From DATAVB01 sp040414495 (GTDB lineage: Bacteria; Actinomycetota; Actinomycetes; Mycobacteriales; QHCD01): a DNA stretch of 6,568 bases. The stretch lies in contig JBEDUI010000188.1 in NCBI GenBank assembly GCA_040414495.1, positions 1-6,568 on the forward strand, written 5' to 3'. Below are positions 1 to 5,677 of this stretch, one piece after another. Numbering within the stretch: the stretch's first letter is position 1; every line of letters begins with the position of its first letter. A program made the position numbers and the translations under genes. The notes below the pieces were generated by a model. That model was not told the DNA's origin. It searched no databases and was given only the letters and a program-made list of their open reading frames with translations.

Positions 1-1
1 T

Positions 2-100
2 GACTTACCGTGGCCGCGGACGCGGAATACCCGGTCACACCCGGATTTCAACGGCTACGTGGAGCACATCTGGTCGCTTCTCGCGGCTGAACAGGCCTAG
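2..100 (+). CDS. C-terminal end of an ABC transporter ATP-binding protein (partial)
   Basis: Only the last 32 codons and the TAG stop are inside the window; the reading frame is open from the left edge. The tail reads DLPWPRTRN, then HPDF, then HIWSLL. This resembles the end of SsuB/TauB/NrtD-type ATPases, where a Leu-Pro-x-Pro-Arg stretch precedes a short helix with an aromatic residue and a Leu pair. Family knowledge: these cytoplasmic subunits hydrolyse ATP to drive import of nitrate, sulfonates, taurine or related solutes. No Walker or signature motif is visible because they would lie upstream, so the call rests on the tail plus the binding-protein and permease genes that follow on the same strand. 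Another class of protein cannot be excluded from 32 residues. Confidence 0.6.
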   Translation, partial: DLPWPRTRNTRSHPDFNGYVEHIWSLLAAEQA

Positions 101-107
101 TCGAACC

Positions 108-127
108 GGACCCACGTTGCGGGGTCC
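108..127 (+). terminator. Hairpin just after the ATPase stop codon, terminator-like
   Basis: GGACCC (108-113) and GGGTCC (122-127) form a perfect 6-bp stem around an 8-nt loop, starting 7 nt after the upstream stop codon and followed by ATTTC. The position suits an intrinsic terminator or a processing/stabilising hairpin between the ATPase and binding-protein genes. The T run is short, as is common in actinobacteria, so actual termination is uncertain. Confidence 0.35.
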
Positions 128-157
128 ATTTCGAGTCAACTGCAGCACGCAGCAAGA

Positions 158-174
158 GGCACCGCTTCGGTGCC
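158..174 (+). promoter_or_regulatory. Second intergenic hairpin upstream of the binding-protein gene
   Basis: GGCACCG (158-164) and CGGTGCC (168-174) form a perfect 7-bp stem with a 3-nt loop (or 6 bp with the loop GCTTC). It lies 28 nt before the Shine-Dalgarno of the binding-protein gene. No T run follows, so it looks more like a 5'-end stabiliser or attenuation element than a classic terminator. Its role is inferred only from position. Confidence 0.35.
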
Positions 175-216
175 GGTTGGGTCGTTGATCAAATCAGAAA
201 CAGAGGAGACATCCAG

Positions 217-1272
217 ATGACGATCAGTAGAAGGGGTGCTCGCCCATTGCGAAGTTCGGGCATAGGTTCTGCGTACCTGAGCAAGGTCGCAAGCCTAGGT
301 CTGGTGTCGGTGATTGCACTGACCGCGGCGGCGTGTTCGTCAAGTTCGTCAGCCTCGGGCGACTCGCACACGACGGGCTCGCTGACGACCGTCTCCTACG
401 CGTACCTCGGCGCCGGCGCGGGCTTGGTGCCAGAGGTCCTCATGGCGAGCAATCCGAGCATGTGCGAGCGCTACGGTGTCAAGCCGAAGATGCAGGTTAT
501 TTCCCAAGCGACCGGGCCCGGAGCGCTAGCGGCAGGTCAGATCCAGGCTTTGCGCTTAGGGACCGGCTCGTTCTTGATCGCATCTTCTAAGGACCCCTCC
601 TCGACCACGATCGTCGGTGGATTCGGCCCGCTTCCCCTGTCCCTGTTCGTCACGAAGAACATCAAATCGATCGCGGACCTGAAGGGTAAGACGGTTGGTG
701 CGCCAGCCAAGGGTTCGACGAGTGACGTGGCCATCCGTGAGTTGTTGGCCGAGAACGGTCTCACGGTTGGCACCGACGTAGCGATCACCTACGCAGGCAG
801 CAGCTCGGCATTGTTCGGCCAGGCGGCATCGGGCGCCATTCAGGGATTCTTGTACTCGCCGCCAGTCCCGGAGGTGGCAGGCGCAAACGGGGTGTACCAG
901 CTGTTGTCGACCCAAGGCATCGCGACGGTTGATAACCTCAACAAGACGGTCATCGGCGTGACTAGAAAGTTCCTCAACGATAATCCCACCGCTGTCAAAG
1001 GGTTGCTGGCCTGCATCAACGCGGCGGCGAAGGAGATCATCAGTAACCCATCGCAGGCGGCGACGGTACTCGCCAAGGCTGCATCGATCACACCCGACAC
1101 GGCCAATGCGCAGATCCAGGCCCAGATAGCCGCCGGATCGTACAAGATGATTCCGTTTACGGCCGACGACGCCGCCTCCGTGATTCACGAACTCGAAAAG
1201 TTCGGTGTCGCGAAGTTTGATTCGTTCGACCCGTCGACCGTCATTAACACCACGCTGTTGCCGCCGTCATGA
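217..1272 (+). CDS. ABC transporter substrate-binding lipoprotein, NMT1/sulfonate-nitrate type
   Basis: A 351-residue extracytoplasmic solute receptor that would deliver ligand to the permease encoded next. The start ATG has AGAGGAGA 7 nt upstream (202-209). The N-terminus is basic (R5, R6, R9, R12, K23), followed by a hydrophobic stretch at about 26-38 and a lipobox ending in Cys40 (LTAAAC). A Ser-rich linker comes next, as is usual for lipid-anchored binding proteins of Gram-positive bacteria. The mature part shows the NMT1-like signature KSIADLKGKTVGAP (150-163), followed by GSTSD and a helix ending LLAENGL, and a C-terminal helix with FLNDNPTAV (252-260). Cys83 and Cys266 could form a disulfide. 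Length is normal for the family. The gene follows a probable ATPase gene after 116 bp and overlaps the permease gene by ATGA. Relatives bind sulfonates, nitrate, aromatic acids or pyrimidine precursors; the ligand here is not readable. Confidence 0.88.
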   Translation: MTISRRGARPLRSSGIGSAYLSKVASLGLVSVIALTAAACSSSSSASGDSHTTGSLTTVSYAYLGAGAGLVPEVLMASNPSMCERYGVKPKMQVISQATGPGALAAGQIQALRLGTGSFLIASSKDPSSTTIVGGFGPLPLSLFVTKNIKSIADLKGKTVGAPAKGSTSDVAIRELLAENGLTVGTDVAITYAGSSSALFGQAASGAIQGFLYSPPVPEVAGANGVYQLLSTQGIATVDNLNKTVIGVTRKFLNDNPTAVKGLLACINAAAKEIISNPSQAATVLAKAASITPDTANAQIQAQIAAGSYKMIPFTADDAASVIHELEKFGVAKFDSFDPSTVINTTLLPPS

Positions 1273-2135
1273 CCAGCTCCATCACAGACCGTGTCACCCA
1301 GCCGATCGACGCTTCGGGCGCGACGCCGGACAAGCGGCGAATGGGCGGGCGTTTCGTGCGACGGCTGGTTGGTGCGTACAAGCGCCGCGAGCGCGTCGTG
1401 CTCGGTACGGTGGGCGTCGTCGCGGTGCTTGGTATGTGGCAACTCGCCGCCGAGGAGGGTTGGGCGAAGAAGTCGTTCAGCAGCTCGCCCAGCCTGGTCT
1501 GGCACTCGCTGACCGAATACTTCGGGTCGGGCGGCACCGGCTGGTCGGATCTCAGCGCAAGCAGTCAGGAGTTCCTGCTCGGCTTCGTCATCTCCGTGGC
1601 CATCGGAGTACCGCTGGGCATCCTGATGGGTTGGTACCCGCGACTGGATGCTCTGGTGAATCCCATTGTCATATTCCTCAACAGCAGCCCGCGTATCGCC
1701 ATCGCACCATTGTTCGTCATCTGGTTCGGGATTGGATTTCAATCCAAGCTATGGGTGGTGGTGCTCAGCGCCGTCGTCCCGATCATCGTCAACGCGCGAG
1801 CGGGTGTTGTCACGATCGAACCCTCGCTGATCGCGATGTCCCGGTCGTACGGCTCGTCGGACCTGCGGGTGCTGCGTACGGTGGTACTTCCGGGCAGCAT
1901 TCCGGCGATCAGCTCGGGCCTGCGGCTCGGAATCGGCGCGGCGTGGCTCGGGGTCGTCTTGGCGGAATTCATCGCGTCGACCAAGGGCCTCGGCTTCGTC
2001 GTCGTGACGTCGGCGAACAACTTCAGCACCGACCGGCTGTTCGTCGCCGTGGTGTTGATCTCCGCATTGGGCATGATCGCCACGGCACTACTGACCCAGG
2101 TCGAGAAATACTTCGATCGATGGCGCACATCATGA
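1269..2135 (+). CDS. ABC transporter permease, SsuC/TauC-like (BPD_transp_1)
   Basis: A 288-residue inner-membrane subunit that would form the translocation channel with the ATPase and binding protein. After a basic cytoplasmic N-terminus of about 40 residues, hydrophobic segments lie near 43-60, 100-122, 133-156, 160-182, 220-235 and 258-277, matching the six-helix layout of the family. Characteristic stretches are GVPLGILMGWYPRLD (113-127), APLFVIWFGIGFQSK (146-160) and the EAA-type loop at 189-208, with Gly195 and the Leu-Pro pair at 207-208, which contacts the ATPase. PAISSGLRLGIGAAW (212-226) is also typical. The ATG lies inside the previous gene's stop (ATGA, 1269-1272) with no Shine-Dalgarno of its own, so translational coupling is likely. 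The substrate cannot be predicted from the permease. Confidence 0.92.
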   Translation: MTSSITDRVTQPIDASGATPDKRRMGGRFVRRLVGAYKRRERVVLGTVGVVAVLGMWQLAAEEGWAKKSFSSSPSLVWHSLTEYFGSGGTGWSDLSASSQEFLLGFVISVAIGVPLGILMGWYPRLDALVNPIVIFLNSSPRIAIAPLFVIWFGIGFQSKLWVVVLSAVVPIIVNARAGVVTIEPSLIAMSRSYGSSDLRVLRTVVLPGSIPAISSGLRLGIGAAWLGVVLAEFIASTKGLGFVVVTSANNFSTDRLFVAVVLISALGMIATALLTQVEKYFDRWRTS

Positions 2136-2188
2136 CCCTCAATGCAAGGGCGACGATTCACACAAGGTCTGGGGCGAACAATGGTTGA
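2132..2188 (+). other. 18-codon mini-ORF bridging permease and CoA-transferase genes
   Basis: An ATG overlapping the permease stop as ATGA opens an 18-codon frame (MTLNARATIH, then TRSGANNG). It ends with TGA at 2186-2188, only a few bases past the CoA-transferase ATG at 2181. The peptide resembles nothing I know. The geometry, one ATGA overlap at the front and a stop overlapping the next start region at the back, is what a coupling leader would look like: ribosomes leaving the permease could re-initiate twice. The CoA-transferase ATG has only weak Shine-Dalgarno sequence, which fits. Chance occurrence is the main alternative. Confidence 0.3.
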
Positions 2189-3353
2189 CGGGCCACTCAC
2201 CGGGATCCTTGTCGTGGACTTCACCCGCCTCATCGCCGGACCGTGCGCAACGGACATGCTAGCCGCACTCGGTGCCCGCGTCATCAAGATCGAGTCGGCG
2301 GCCGGTGATCCGATGCGGTTTACTCGGTCGGCCGGCACCGGATCGCTCGCTGCGTCGCCGACGTTCGTGGCGTACAACGCGCTCAAGGAGTCGATCGTCC
2401 TCGACCTAAAGGATGAGCCGGACCGCGACCTTGCCCTGAATATGTGTACCCGGGCCGACGTGCTCATCGAGTCGTTCCGCCCCGGCGTGATGGACCGGCT
2501 AGGACTGGGACCGGATGCGATCAGAGCGCGCAATCCGCACGTGATCTACGCGTCGCTGTCGGCGTTTGGAAATGATGAGCCATTGGCTTCTCGCGGCGGC
2601 GTAGATATCGTGCTGCAGGCCGAGTGCGGGCTGATGTCTGTAACTGGTGAGGCGGGGCGGGAGCCGCTAAAGGTAGGCGTTCCGATCATCGACTCCGCGG
2701 CGGCCTATGTGGTTGCCTTCGGAGTGGTCTCGGCCCTGCTCAACCGCTATCGGCATGGTGTCTCTGATGACGTCCTGGTCTCGATGTTCAACGTCGGGCT
2801 GCACGCCCAGGCCCAGGCGTTCTCCGAATTCTTGACCTCGGGCAATCAGCCGCCACGCACAGGCAACAGAGTGCCCTATGCCGCACCGGCCGAGGTGTAT
2901 CCGACCGCTGACGGCATGTTGGTGCTGTCGGCCCACATTCGTGAGCACTGGCCGCGCCTGTGTTCGCTGCTGGACCGGCCCGACCTCGTAGCCGACCCGC
3001 GGTTCATCGATGTCCAGAAACGAGTGGACAACCGCGAGGCGCTCAACGCGCAACTCTCGGTCGCGCTCGCTAGGCGAACGGCGGCCGAATGGGTCGAGAT
3101 CCTCGGCCAGGCCGGCCTCACCGTTGGCCGGATTCGATCGTACGAGGACGTGCTCCGTGGCCCCGAGGTCGCCGCCGGGCAGTCGGTCATTACGGGCGTG
3201 AACGTGGACGGCTCGCCAGTCCGCTTGGTGCGATCGCCCCTGCGATTTCGCCGATGGTCCGACACCGAATTATCCAGGCGAGTTCGGGCGCTGGACGCGG
3301 ACGGGCCAAGACTTCGGGAGGAGTTCGGAGCGGCTCTGCCTGACCAAGCATGA
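2181..3353 (+). CDS. Family III CoA-transferase (CaiB/BaiF/formyl-CoA transferase-like)
   Basis: A 390-residue cytoplasmic enzyme expected to move coenzyme A from an acyl-CoA donor to a carboxylic acid acceptor. The start at 2181 gives the family's usual beginning, PLTGILVVDFTRLIAGP, within five residues of the Met. An in-frame ATG at 2142 would add 13 residues (MQGRRFTQGLGRT) not expected in the family. Recognisable blocks are GARVIKIES (about 31-39), VLDLK, the IESFRPGVMDRLGLG stretch near 96-110, the GLMSVTGE block, and VGVPIIDSAAAYV, with Asp171 at the position of the catalytic aspartate (Asp169 in formyl-CoA transferase) that carries the acyl anhydride intermediate. Downstream are SGNQPPRTGN and YPTADG. 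The protein looks complete and intact. It lies 45 bp after the permease gene on the same strand, so the imported solute or its product may be the acceptor acid (inference). Acceptor and donor cannot be told from sequence. Confidence 0.9.
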   Translation: MVDGPLTGILVVDFTRLIAGPCATDMLAALGARVIKIESAAGDPMRFTRSAGTGSLAASPTFVAYNALKESIVLDLKDEPDRDLALNMCTRADVLIESFRPGVMDRLGLGPDAIRARNPHVIYASLSAFGNDEPLASRGGVDIVLQAECGLMSVTGEAGREPLKVGVPIIDSAAAYVVAFGVVSALLNRYRHGVSDDVLVSMFNVGLHAQAQAFSEFLTSGNQPPRTGNRVPYAAPAEVYPTADGMLVLSAHIREHWPRLCSLLDRPDLVADPRFIDVQKRVDNREALNAQLSVALARRTAAEWVEILGQAGLTVGRIRSYEDVLRGPEVAAGQSVITGVNVDGSPVRLVRSPLRFRRWSDTELSRRVRALDADGPRLREEFGAALPDQA

Positions 3354-3354
3354 A

Positions 3355-3492
3355 GGTGTCGCCCGCCTCCTCGAGCGACTGTGCGCCATCGCCGAGACCA
3401 CCCCGGTGATCGATGACGAACGCGGCCGCAGCGCCATGATCGCCATCGAACTGGTCCAGCCCGGGATGGGCTCGCAAACCGAGTTTCGCTAG
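3355..3492 (+). pseudogene. Remnant of a 4-aminobutyrate-type class III aminotransferase
   Basis: Directly after the CoA-transferase stop, frame 1 reads 45 residues to a TAG at 3490-3492. The centre, RGRSAMIAIELVQPG (3421-3465), preceded by TPVIDDE and a helix VARLLERLCAIAE, matches the small-domain motif of GabT-like aminotransferases, where RGxGAMxAxE follows a predicted helix and a V/I-G-D-V strand. The usual second Gly of RGRGAM is Ser here, and the preceding GDV is DDE. There is no start codon, no pyridoxal-phosphate lysine domain and no proper C-terminal part. After the TAG the same frame continues with AARASGV, which weakly resembles the next block (xAAGVxxL), as if about ten residues had been lost. 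This is a decayed fragment of a gene that once encoded about 430-450 residues. It probably dates from a deletion near the operon end. Confidence 0.65.
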
Positions 3493-3560
3493 GCGGCCCG
3501 AGCGAGCGGTGTGTCGCCGGTCGAGTGCGAAGCCCGACAGAAAACCGCGGACGGACGCGG

Positions 3561-3566
3561 TACGCT
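3561..3566 (+). promoter_or_regulatory. Possible -10 element for the membrane-protein gene
   Basis: TACGCT fits the actinobacterial TANNNT -10 pattern and lies 27 bp before the ATG at 3594, which would leave a leader of about 20 nt. A convincing -35 is not seen; CCGACA at 3534-3539 is too far away (21-bp spacer). If real, it separates the 3594-5399 gene pair from the transporter operon. Confidence 0.25.
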
Positions 3567-3583
3567 CGCGTTGCCTTCGACTC

Positions 3584-3588
3584 GGGAG
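3584..3588 (+). promoter_or_regulatory. Shine-Dalgarno deciding the start at 3594
   Basis: GGGAG lies 5 nt before the ATG at 3594. The longer in-frame start at 3525 has only low-complexity basic sequence after it and would lie upstream of the candidate -10 element, so the shorter protein is preferred. Confidence 0.55.
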
Positions 3589-3593
3589 TGCGT

Positions 3594-4289
3594 ATGCCGA
3601 GCGTTCCGGAAGTCCTCGCCGTACCGGTCGGGCCGTGCCCGGTCGGCTGCGGCGAAGAACACCAGGTTCAGGTGACGGTCGTCTATGCTCCGGGACCCGC
3701 ACCTATTCTGTTCGGCGGCAAGGTCCCTGACCGGACCCGTAACATCGACGTGTCCTGCCCGGTCAACGGCAGGAGCTTCCAGGTGCCGATCGCGCTTCCT
3801 GAGGCCGCGGATCGGCACGCCAGGTCGATCGTCGGCCTGGTAATGCCCTCGGCTGACGTGGCACAGCCCGCCACTTTCGTGGGGGACACCGCTGAGGAGG
3901 GCTCGGTAACCGACTGGCGGGATACCGAGTATCAGGATTGGATCAAGAACTCGGTGACGGCGGGCCGGGACTTCTGCAAGGCGATGGTGACGGCGTCTGC
4001 CGGCGCCGTTCCGGTCTACTTCGTGCTGCTGAAGTACCTCGGGTTCGAGCATGCGGCGCGTGGCTGGTCGGCGCTTGCTGTGGTACCACCGGTCCTGCTT
4101 CTCGCCACGACGGCGGTTTTCGCCGACGCGCTGCGCCCGCGCTGGGAGCAGGTCGACCTGTCGGCCTTCGCGGCCTATCGCCACCGCCGGATCCGAGCAA
4201 TCGCCTTACGTACCAACGTCGGCATGGCGATGTTCGTTGCCGCGCTGGCCGCCGCGAGTGTTCTCGCCCTCGCGCTGATTCGTCCGTAG
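3594..4289 (+). CDS. Uncharacterised protein: Cys-containing N-terminal domain and three membrane segments
   Basis: I do not recognise this 231-residue protein as a named family. The N-terminal half is soluble, with GPCPVGCGEEH (13-23) and VSCPVNGRSFQVPI (53-66). Cys15, Cys19, His23 and Cys55 could form a small metal site or degenerate zinc ribbon (inference); the spacing C-x3-C is not the usual C-x2-C knuckle. An acidic region (97-115, with TDWRDTEYQDW) leads to three hydrophobic segments at about 130-151, 157-179 and 208-229. A basic/aromatic loop with YRHRRIR (195-201) lies between the last two. No signal peptide is seen, so the N-terminal domain probably faces the cytoplasm. The start at 3594 is chosen for its GGGAG Shine-Dalgarno. 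The stop TAG (4287-4289) overlaps the ribosome-binding site of the next gene, so the two proteins are probably made together and may act at the membrane as a pair. Confidence 0.75.
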   Translation: MPSVPEVLAVPVGPCPVGCGEEHQVQVTVVYAPGPAPILFGGKVPDRTRNIDVSCPVNGRSFQVPIALPEAADRHARSIVGLVMPSADVAQPATFVGDTAEEGSVTDWRDTEYQDWIKNSVTAGRDFCKAMVTASAGAVPVYFVLLKYLGFEHAARGWSALAVVPPVLLLATTAVFADALRPRWEQVDLSAFAAYRHRRIRAIALRTNVGMAMFVAALAAASVLALALIRP

Positions 4290-4298
4290 GAGTGGGCG

Positions 4299-5399
4299 GT
4301 GGAGCTCATCCGGTTTGGTGGTGCGGAAGACAAACGGCCGGTACGGACCGGGCCGCGGAATCTGGACACCCTGTCGGTCTTCCATTTCATGATCGAGCTG
4401 AGGGCATGGATCGCGACCGTGTGGTGCCACGAGAATCAGCCACCGCTCGAGGCGTCCGAGCTGGCCACCTTCGACCAGTTGCGGCTCATCCCCGAATTCC
4501 GCGCGCGGTACGCCGATGACTGGGCCAAGGCCGACCGGCCGCTGTCCCTCGAGGAGATCTGGGTCATGCAGCAACTTGCCTTCCGTAGCCCGGTGATGTG
4601 TCTAGTCAGTGAACCCTTCGCCGAGCAGGCGACGGAACAGATCAGGCACCGGCGGGTATTGCGCCCGGTTGTGCTATTGCGCCTGCTCCACATGCACTAC
4701 TGCGTATCGCGGGTGGCTACCCGGTTCACCTGCCTTGAATACGACGGCGTCGTGGGACACTGCATTACGCTGGACGGGGTTGACGCGCAGGTGGATGCGT
4801 TCCGGTTCTACGACTCCTGGGGGAAACGCTCGCTGCTGTGCCGAGAGAACAACCATGCCGGCGTCGATGCCCTCGCCGACCCGCGCGTACCCAACGCCTG
4901 GCTGATCGACGCATCCCAGCTCATGAAGGTCGTCGTCGCCGTACTCGTCCCATGGCCGTTCTGGGCATTCTGGCAGGAGGTCGAGCAGGGCGACGACGGG
5001 TACACGCTCGGGACGTCGATGAGGCTGAGCTGGCTGCGGCAACAGTGGGTGGCGGCGAACGGCGGCGTCGCGGGCGCGCTGGCGGTCGCCGATACGGCGG
5101 GCGCGATCATAGCGTCTGGCCGGTACCCACCGGATACCGCTGCCAAGCTGATGGCCCACCCCGACCCTGAGCTGCAATACGCCCTGGACGTCTGCGACAC
5201 CGCCGCCGCTGAGGAGGTCGAGCCTGGCAGGATCACTGCGCGTTCGGAATGCGTATTCGCCGACATCCTGGCCGACCGAGGAATGCCCGACGAGGCCGCC
5301 CGCTGGTACCGGCGAGCCGCTGAGCACGGTGACATCATTGCGCAGGCTCGAAGTCAACAGACTCGCGCCGAATTCCATGTGGGCCAGGAAGGCTCCTAG
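4299..5399 (+). CDS. Uncharacterised protein: papain-fold peptidase-like core and Sel1/TPR-like tail
   Basis: This is a 366-residue protein with a GTG start 6 nt after AGGAG (4288-4292), a Shine-Dalgarno that overlaps the preceding gene's stop. The middle reads GVVGHCITLDGVD (150-162) and then DAFRFYDSWGKRSLL (166-180), with RENNHAGV and NAWLID (199-204) after it. A Gly-His strand, followed about 16 residues later by an aromatic-Asp-x-Trp-Gly turn, is the His...Asp half of papain-fold and C39-like domains; His154 and Asp172 would be the catalytic pair. The nucleophile is not obvious: Cys43, Cys101 and Cys135 lie upstream, none in a classic QxxCG context. The domain could therefore be a diverged or inactive peptidase, or a binding domain. 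Residues 318-350 (FADILADRGMPDEAARWYRRAAEHGD) fit a Sel1/TPR-like helical hairpin. There is no signal peptide, and only one weak hydrophobic patch near 208-226. The function is unknown. Confidence 0.75.
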   Translation: MELIRFGGAEDKRPVRTGPRNLDTLSVFHFMIELRAWIATVWCHENQPPLEASELATFDQLRLIPEFRARYADDWAKADRPLSLEEIWVMQQLAFRSPVMCLVSEPFAEQATEQIRHRRVLRPVVLLRLLHMHYCVSRVATRFTCLEYDGVVGHCITLDGVDAQVDAFRFYDSWGKRSLLCRENNHAGVDALADPRVPNAWLIDASQLMKVVVAVLVPWPFWAFWQEVEQGDDGYTLGTSMRLSWLRQQWVAANGGVAGALAVADTAGAIIASGRYPPDTAAKLMAHPDPELQYALDVCDTAAAEEVEPGRITARSECVFADILADRGMPDEAARWYRRAAEHGDIIAQARSQQTRAEFHVGQEGS

Positions 5400-5661
5400 C
5401 GCAGCTGGCCAGGCCGCCGGTCCCGCCAGGATGCCAACTCAGGCGCTACAGTCAAGGCCGCGCCGTTGCCGAGTCGCTCATCGCTCATTCATGATCAGCT
5501 AAGGCGGTGTCTCGGATGGATGGTCGTTCCCGTTCCAGCGCCCCGTCGACAGCGTGGCGGCAAGCGGCGCGCCGATGACCGGGCGGTGCTGGCCGCGATC
5601 GCGCAGGACGAGAAAGAAGGCGGCTGATACTCGACTGGCCGTGGCGGCCGAGGTTGCCGGC
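5400..5661. other. Convergent intergenic gap, no convincing gene
   Basis: These 262 bp lie between the 3' ends of two converging genes. They hold a tandem heptamer (TCGCTCA twice, 5474-5487) next to the TGATCA/CATG-rich stretch at 5488-5497. There is also a 35-codon + strand ORF, ATG at 5520 to TGA at 5625-5627, containing RRADDRAVLAAIAQDEKEGG. That ORF has only a weak Shine-Dalgarno (AAGGCGG, 5501-5507, 12 nt upstream), and I recognise no homology in it. It may be a small gene, a remnant or chance. Confidence 0.4.
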
Positions 5662-5677
5662 TCATTCGCCGGGTTTT
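5657..5677 (+). terminator. Candidate intrinsic terminator with T run
   Basis: CCGGC (5657-5661) pairs with GCCGG (5668-5672) around the loop TCATTC, and GTTTT follows (5673-5677). This is the best terminator shape in the window for + strand transcripts coming from the gene ending at 5399. It straddles the stop codon of the - strand gene (5662-5664). The stem is only 5 bp. In the - direction the bases after the hairpin are not T-rich, so it would stop + strand transcription only. Confidence 0.4.

Noticed and set aside
217..340. Possible twin-arginine signal in the binding protein (SRRGAR)
   Set aside because: It lacks the following hydrophobic pair of the Tat consensus and sits far from the hydrophobic core. 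A lipobox Cys at residue 40 explains the N-terminus better.
2142..2180. Earlier ATG for the CoA-transferase
   Set aside because: It adds 13 residues not typical of the family, has no Shine-Dalgarno, and is less consistent with the PLTG start block.
1205..2188. A 327-codon + strand ORF overlapping the permease in another frame
   Set aside because: The translation is rich in Arg, His and Gly with no domain sense, and it lies over a clear SsuC-like permease. It is a typical high-GC shadow frame.
1739..2533. A 264-codon - strand ORF across the permease/CoA-transferase junction
   Set aside because: It spans two well-supported + strand genes and its Ser/Arg/Thr-rich translation is not protein-like.
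3350..3409. A 19-codon ORF opening with ATGA at the CoA-transferase stop
   Set aside because: It runs out of frame through the aminotransferase remnant and its Ser/Pro-rich peptide leads to no gene start. It is probably chance.
3489..4184. A 231-codon - strand ORF opposite the membrane-protein gene
   Set aside because: It is Arg- and His-rich without a recognisable fold. The + strand frame has a Shine-Dalgarno, coherent membrane segments and coupling to the next gene.
4674..5378. A 234-codon - strand ORF opposite the peptidase-like gene
   Set aside because: It is low in hydrophobic clusters and repetitive in Arg/Val/Gly. The + strand frame shows the His/Asp core and the Sel1-like tail.
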